Below are positions 5,986 through 8,248 of a stretch of 8,248 bases of DNA, one piece after another. Both the position numbers and the translations under genes were made by a program. Under the pieces are notes generated by a model that was not told the origin of the DNA, did no database searches, and worked only from the letters and a program-made list of their open reading frames with translations. Source of the DNA: JBBSZK01 sp964354995 (GTDB lineage Archaea; Nanobdellota; Nanobdellia; Pacearchaeales; GW2011-AR1); assembly GCA_964354995.1 (NCBI GenBank), contig CAYHBQ010000027.1, positions 1 through 8,248 on the forward strand, read 5' to 3'. How positions within the stretch are numbered: the stretch's first letter is position 1; each line of letters starts with the position of its first letter.

Positions 5986-6449
5986 TTTTTTGTCCCTAAT
6001 AATTTTTTGTTAATAACAATGCAAGCATCACACACCGCCCCCTCTCCTGATTTTGAGGGAGTTACGTACTTTGCCCAGCGCTTGGCTTCTATGCGCGCGT
6101 TTGCAGGAGCAATACCAAACATGCAATCTCGAATAACGGGTGCATCGAATATGCCATCACCCATGAAGATGGTGTTCTCAAATCCAAACTTTTCCTTGAT
6201 ATACTTGTGCCTATCTCCTTCCGTTACAAGTTCAATCGGATACCCCATGTCGTCAATTCGTTTCTTCGAAATAGGAAACCCGCGTTTATCGCTCGTTATG
6301 AATCGAATTTCTACTTTGTCCTTGATGAGTTTAAGGCCGTCGGCATCATGCGGACCGAATACCTTAAACGCCTTACCTTTAGGTGAATAGAAAAACTGAC
6401 CCGTGGTCATCACTCCATCTACATCTAATATAAAATATAGTTTCTTCAT
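5982..6449 (-). CDS. KdsC-like HAD phosphatase
   Basis: A 155-residue HAD-superfamily phosphatase of the small, cap-less KdsC type (bacterial KdsC removes the phosphate of Kdo 8-phosphate). Motif I is LDVDGVMT with D9 as nucleophile and D11 as acid/base, motif II FITSDK with T52/S53, motif III K82, and motif IV FMGDGIFD with D98 and D102 for magnesium. The KdsC-type FYSPKGKAFKVFGPHDADG stretch (20-38) and the late GEGAV turn are also present, so it should be active. Related phosphatases also act in sialic and other nonulosonic acid pathways, but the operon has no Kdo-8-P or NeuB synthase, so a different sugar phosphate is likely. It is the first gene of the operon. The ATG at 6449 is the only usable start, because an in-frame TGA lies 15 bases upstream. 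No Shine-Dalgarno is seen and there is no box at exactly -29. Confidence 0.8.
   Translation of the reverse strand: MKKLYFILDVDGVMTTGQFFYSPKGKAFKVFGPHDADGLKLIKDKVEIRFITSDKRGFPISKKRIDDMGYPIELVTEGDRHKYIKEKFGFENTIFMGDGIFDAPVIRDCMFGIAPANARIEAKRWAKYVTPSKSGEGAVCDACIVINKKLLGTKK
5993..5997 (-). promoter_or_regulatory. Shine-Dalgarno for the nucleotidyltransferase gene
   Basis: AGGGA on the minus strand, 7 bases before the ATG at 5985 and inside the last codons of the phosphatase gene. It supports this start and translation by reinitiation at the ATGA overlap. Confidence 0.5.
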
Positions 6450-6473
6450 TGTGTCTGCGTATCAGCCATCTTA

Positions 6474-6495
6474 ACACCGCATTAAATGCCGGTGT
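6474..6495 (-). promoter_or_regulatory. dyad/hairpin upstream of the phosphatase operon, overlapping a weak TATA-like box
   Basis: ACACCG (6474-6479) and CGGTGT (6490-6495) form a perfect 6-bp stem. It is extended by CAT/ATG (6480-6482 with 6486-6488) after one unpaired base, leaving a three-base loop. The centre, read on the minus strand, is TTTAATG, a weak TATA-like box 37 bases before the ATG at 6449. It could be an operator over the promoter. If transcription starts farther up, it would be a hairpin in the mRNA leader. Confidence 0.4.
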
Positions 6496-6537
6496 CCTTA
6501 TCGGCGTCTTACACAATACGGGATCTATCAAGTAGAG

Positions 6538-6545
6538 GTTTATAA
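6538..6545 (-). promoter_or_regulatory. alternative TATA box for the five-gene operon
   Basis: TTATAAAC on the minus strand is a better TATA match than the box inside the dyad. It would place the transcription start near 6516, giving a leader of roughly 65 to 70 bases that holds the 6474-6495 hairpin. Which box is used cannot be settled from the sequence. Confidence 0.35.
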
Positions 6546-6584
6546 GGTTTATGAAAGTGCGAAGATATTTTCTGTAAGTCAAGG

Positions 6585-6592
6585 TTTAAAAA
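6585..6592 (+). promoter_or_regulatory. archaeal TATA box for the P-loop kinase gene
   Basis: TTTAAAAA begins exactly 29 bases before the ATG at 6614, matching the spacing at 1571 and 7396. The bases between are pyrimidine-rich with no Shine-Dalgarno, so a leaderless mRNA is expected. Confidence 0.65.
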
Positions 6593-6613
6593 GGCAACCC
6601 TTATTTCTTTTTT

Positions 6614-7375
6614 ATGAATGAGGTGTTGTTTGGACCCCTCCCTTATGAAGAGATTTTGCAAGTAGTCGCAGAGAGAATCCGTTCTGAGAAAGAAGGTCTT
6701 TTTCCTACCCGTGCAGAAGCGGTTGCCGTTGAGGGGCTATCTAACACCGGGAAGTCAATGCTGGCTAAACGACTTGGATTTTGCCTGAATGAAAGAAATG
6801 TTGACACGTTATTCATTGAGGGAGATTTATTTCAGAAAAGCCGTGAAGAATCGATGGAGGCCTACGCCTCTGCTCTTGTGGGAGTCGCAAATGGGCAGGG
6901 CGTTCCAGACGATTTTCCTTCGAGAGTTTGGAACTATGGAAAGATGCAGACAGAACTGCTTGACCCTATTGGAAGGTTTAATGATTCTTCCGATCTTGTT
7001 ACTGCGTTAACCATGCGAAATGTTTTATCAGAGAAAAAAGCAGGCACCGAACATGATGAAACCTACACTCTCACTAGGGGGACAATTGCATTCATTGCGG
7101 GAATGTACTTGAGACAGCTTCCGCAATTTGATAGGGTTCTATTTCTTGATGCCGCTCCCGAGACCGTTATACAAAGAAAGATAGAACGAACTGCACGCAT
7201 GGGGGTCTCGCGGAACCCTGAAGTTACTCGACGTATGGTCTCTCAAGTTGAAGTCCCCGCTATGCGAGTTCATCTCCATGAGAATCGCGCTCAAACAGGC
7301 ATTGTTTTGGATACGAACGACTTCGAAAAGGTTATAGGGTATAGGCTTGAGGGATATTCTACCCCCTACTATTAG
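6614..7375 (+). CDS. P-loop kinase, uridine-kinase/phosphoribulokinase-like
   Basis: A 253-residue P-loop NTPase. The Walker A motif GLSNTGKS is at 41-48 after the strand AVAVE, which suits an N-terminal kinase fold preceded by a helix. FIEGDLF at 67-73 stands where uridine kinases and related enzymes have the substrate-binding Asp. TRGTIAFIAGMYL and FDRVLFLDAAPETVIQRKIERTARMG match the family's late strand and Arg-rich lid (two or more Arg residues). Such enzymes transfer the ATP gamma-phosphate to a nucleoside, pantothenate, sugar or other small molecule; the acceptor here is not clear. The middle part (about 75-150) looks unlike typical uridine kinases and probably sets specificity. The ATG is set by the TATA box 29 bases upstream. 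The synthase gene follows after a 49-base gap but has its own promoter, so the two need not be one operon. Confidence 0.65.
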   Translation: MNEVLFGPLPYEEILQVVAERIRSEKEGLFPTRAEAVAVEGLSNTGKSMLAKRLGFCLNERNVDTLFIEGDLFQKSREESMEAYASALVGVANGQGVPDDFPSRVWNYGKMQTELLDPIGRFNDSSDLVTALTMRNVLSEKKAGTEHDETYTLTRGTIAFIAGMYLRQLPQFDRVLFLDAAPETVIQRKIERTARMGVSRNPEVTRRMVSQVEVPAMRVHLHENRAQTGIVLDTNDFEKVIGYRLEGYSTPYY

Positions 7376-7442
7376 CTCGAACTCTTTTCGCTTATTTTAA
7401 ATATAACCGGTATTGAGTCTATTCATGCGCAAAGAGTTCGAG
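7376..7442. repeat. perfect 12-bp inverted repeat bracketing the synthase promoter and start
   Basis: CTCGAACTCTTT (7376-7387) directly follows the kinase stop, and its exact reverse complement lies at 7431-7442, in codons 3-6 of the synthase. The 43-base spacer contains the TATA box and the start codon. The arm centres are 55 bp apart, about five helical turns. It could be a paired operator, or in a read-through transcript from the kinase gene a stem that encloses the synthase start codon. A chance match is possible. Confidence 0.6.
7396..7403 (+). promoter_or_regulatory. archaeal TATA box for the oxoamine synthase gene
   Basis: TTTAAATA, the same octamer as at 1571, begins exactly 29 bases before the ATG at 7425. 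No Shine-Dalgarno is seen before the ATG. The T-rich stretch 7383-7398 just before it may also end the kinase transcript. Confidence 0.7.
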
Positions 7443-8248
7443 GAGCTTCTTGAAAGAGAACTTGTGCGATTGCATGACATTGGAGTGTCAAAGCGACCGG
7501 AGCGTGTAATAAAGGGATTTACGTCCGATCGCTGCCCTCGTGCGCTCATTGACGGCAAGCCCGTTCTTTTGTTTAACTCTAACGACTATCTGGGTTTACG
7601 TTTTAATTCGGTTATCCACGCTGCGGAGAAAGAAGGGCTTGATTCGTATGGCAGCGGCGCGGGGGCCGTGCGATTCATTTCGGGCACTCTTGAGGTTCAC
7701 ACGGAACTTGAACGGGCGCTTGCACATTTTCACGGAAGAGAATCGGCCATGATTTTTTCTTCTGCTTTTTCTACGAACGTTTCTATCATTCAAGCGCTTG
7801 TGCGGGGGCCAGGTGCTGACTCGCTCGTGACGGATGACGTGCTTATAATTTCAGATGCTCTAAATCATCGAAGCATTATAGACGGCATTCGTATAGCAGG
7901 TCTGCCTTCGCAACAACGGTTGGTATTTACCCATAACGATTATCATGACCTTGAGAGACTTGTGAAAGAAAATGCAGGAAAGTTCAAGAGAGTTTTGATT
8001 ATTAGTGATGGTGTATTTAGTATGCTTGGTGAAGCGCAAAACGTAAAGAAAATACGCGACATCTGCGATAACCATAGTGGTTTGTTTGAGTTTGGAATTA
8101 CGTTTGTACTTGACGATTCGCATGGTGTTGGTTGCTTTGGTGCAACGGGGAGAGGATGTGAAGAGGTTTCGGGCTCGCAGAGCGCCCTTCTCGTGGGCAC
8201 ATTGGGCAAGGCGTTTGGTGTTGAGGGAGGCTATGTTGTTGGAGGGAA
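7425..8248 (+). CDS. PLP-dependent alpha-oxoamine synthase (KBL/BioF-like), N-terminal part
   Basis: The frame is open to the window end, so only the first 274 residues (of about 400 expected) are visible. It is a fold-type I PLP enzyme of the alpha-oxoamine synthase family, which condenses an amino acid with an acyl-CoA or acyl carrier. The order of motifs is complete: NSNDYLGL (51-58), GSGAGAVRFISGT (76-88) with VHTELE, ISDALNHRSIIDGIR (142-156) closest to 2-amino-3-ketobutyrate CoA ligase, SDGVFSMLG (194-202), DDSHGVG (230-236) with D230 and H233 at the PLP, GRG, and GTLGKAFG with K262 as the PLP lysine. KBL-like features dominate over BioF, but neither threonine dehydrogenase nor biotin genes are in view, so the product could be another amino ketone. 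The ATG is set by the TATA box 29 bases upstream. Confidence 0.85.
   Translation, partial: MRKEFEELLERELVRLHDIGVSKRPERVIKGFTSDRCPRALIDGKPVLLFNSNDYLGLRFNSVIHAAEKEGLDSYGSGAGAVRFISGTLEVHTELERALAHFHGRESAMIFSSAFSTNVSIIQALVRGPGADSLVTDDVLIISDALNHRSIIDGIRIAGLPSQQRLVFTHNDYHDLERLVKENAGKFKRVLIISDGVFSMLGEAQNVKKIRDICDNHSGLFEFGITFVLDDSHGVGCFGATGRGCEEVSGSQSALLVGTLGKAFGVEGGYVVGG

Noticed and set aside
5872..6390. 172-codon plus-strand frame opposite the phosphatase gene
   Set aside because: It is antisense to the well-supported KdsC-like and nucleotidyltransferase genes and shows no family motif.
6536..6553. Tandem AGGTTTAT(A/G) 9-mers with a third AGGTTTA at 6582
   Set aside because: Too short and few to call a repeat or operator; they are largely accounted for by AT-rich TATA-like sequence.
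6379..6582. 67-codon frame on the minus strand over the operon promoter region
   Set aside because: It runs out of frame into the phosphatase gene, has no recognisable domain, and covers the dyad and TATA candidates.
6450..6613. Possible tRNA or small RNA gene in the 164-bp divergent region
   Set aside because: No cloverleaf, no T-loop GTTCRA sequence and no clear C/D boxes were found; only the single hairpin is supported.
7540..8209. Several frames of 65 to 88 codons on both strands
   Set aside because: All fall inside the oxoamine synthase, whose frame carries the complete set of family motifs and runs off the window end.

Overview
The window looks like a piece of an archaeal chromosome. 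Four of the five transcription units whose starts are visible begin with an ATG that has no Shine-Dalgarno sequence. Each instead has a TTTAAA-type box 27 to 29 bases upstream (exactly 29 in three cases), which is the layout of archaeal TATA boxes driving leaderless mRNAs. Genes inside the one long operon have ordinary GGGA/AGGAG Shine-Dalgarno sequences. Genes are packed with overlaps of 4 to 35 bases and almost no spacers. This, plus the gene content, would suit a DPANN-type archaeon (for example Woesearchaeota-like), but no rRNA or ribosomal protein is present to prove the lineage. No tRNA, CRISPR array, transposase or phage gene was seen.

Layout. Positions 1-468 (+) hold the C-terminal part of an SGNH/GDSL-type hydrolase or acyl-transfer protein with a C-terminal membrane anchor. 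It converges on, and overlaps by 35 bp, a WavE-like glycan synthesis protein (434-1513, -). A short divergent promoter region (1514-1599) separates that gene from a DUF218/YdcF-SanA-like protein (1600-2265, +). Next comes a five-gene operon on the minus strand (6449 down to 2270): KdsC-like HAD phosphatase, sugar-nucleotidyltransferase, a paralogous nucleotidyltransferase fused to an APH/choline-kinase-type phosphotransferase, a GatZ/KbaZ-like aldolase-family protein, and a small cupin related to type II phosphomannose isomerase. A 164-bp divergent region (6450-6613) leads to a P-loop kinase of uridine-kinase type (6614-7375, +). The last gene is a PLP-dependent alpha-oxoamine synthase (7425 to beyond the window end, +).

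How the genes work together. The operon contains the kinds of enzyme needed to make an activated sugar or polyol: isomerase/epimerase-like cupin, aldolase-like protein, phosphatase, kinase and nucleotidyltransferase. With the WavE-like protein, the SGNH protein and the DUF218 protein close by, the simplest reading is a cell-surface glycan locus. The final product cannot be named from the sequence. The most unusual elements are the fused protein, whose nucleotidyltransferase half has lost its signature residues, and a 66-bp stretch identical between it and its active-looking neighbour. Also notable are the lone GatZ-like protein without its usual catalytic partner and a perfect 12-bp inverted repeat bracketing the promoter of the synthase gene.
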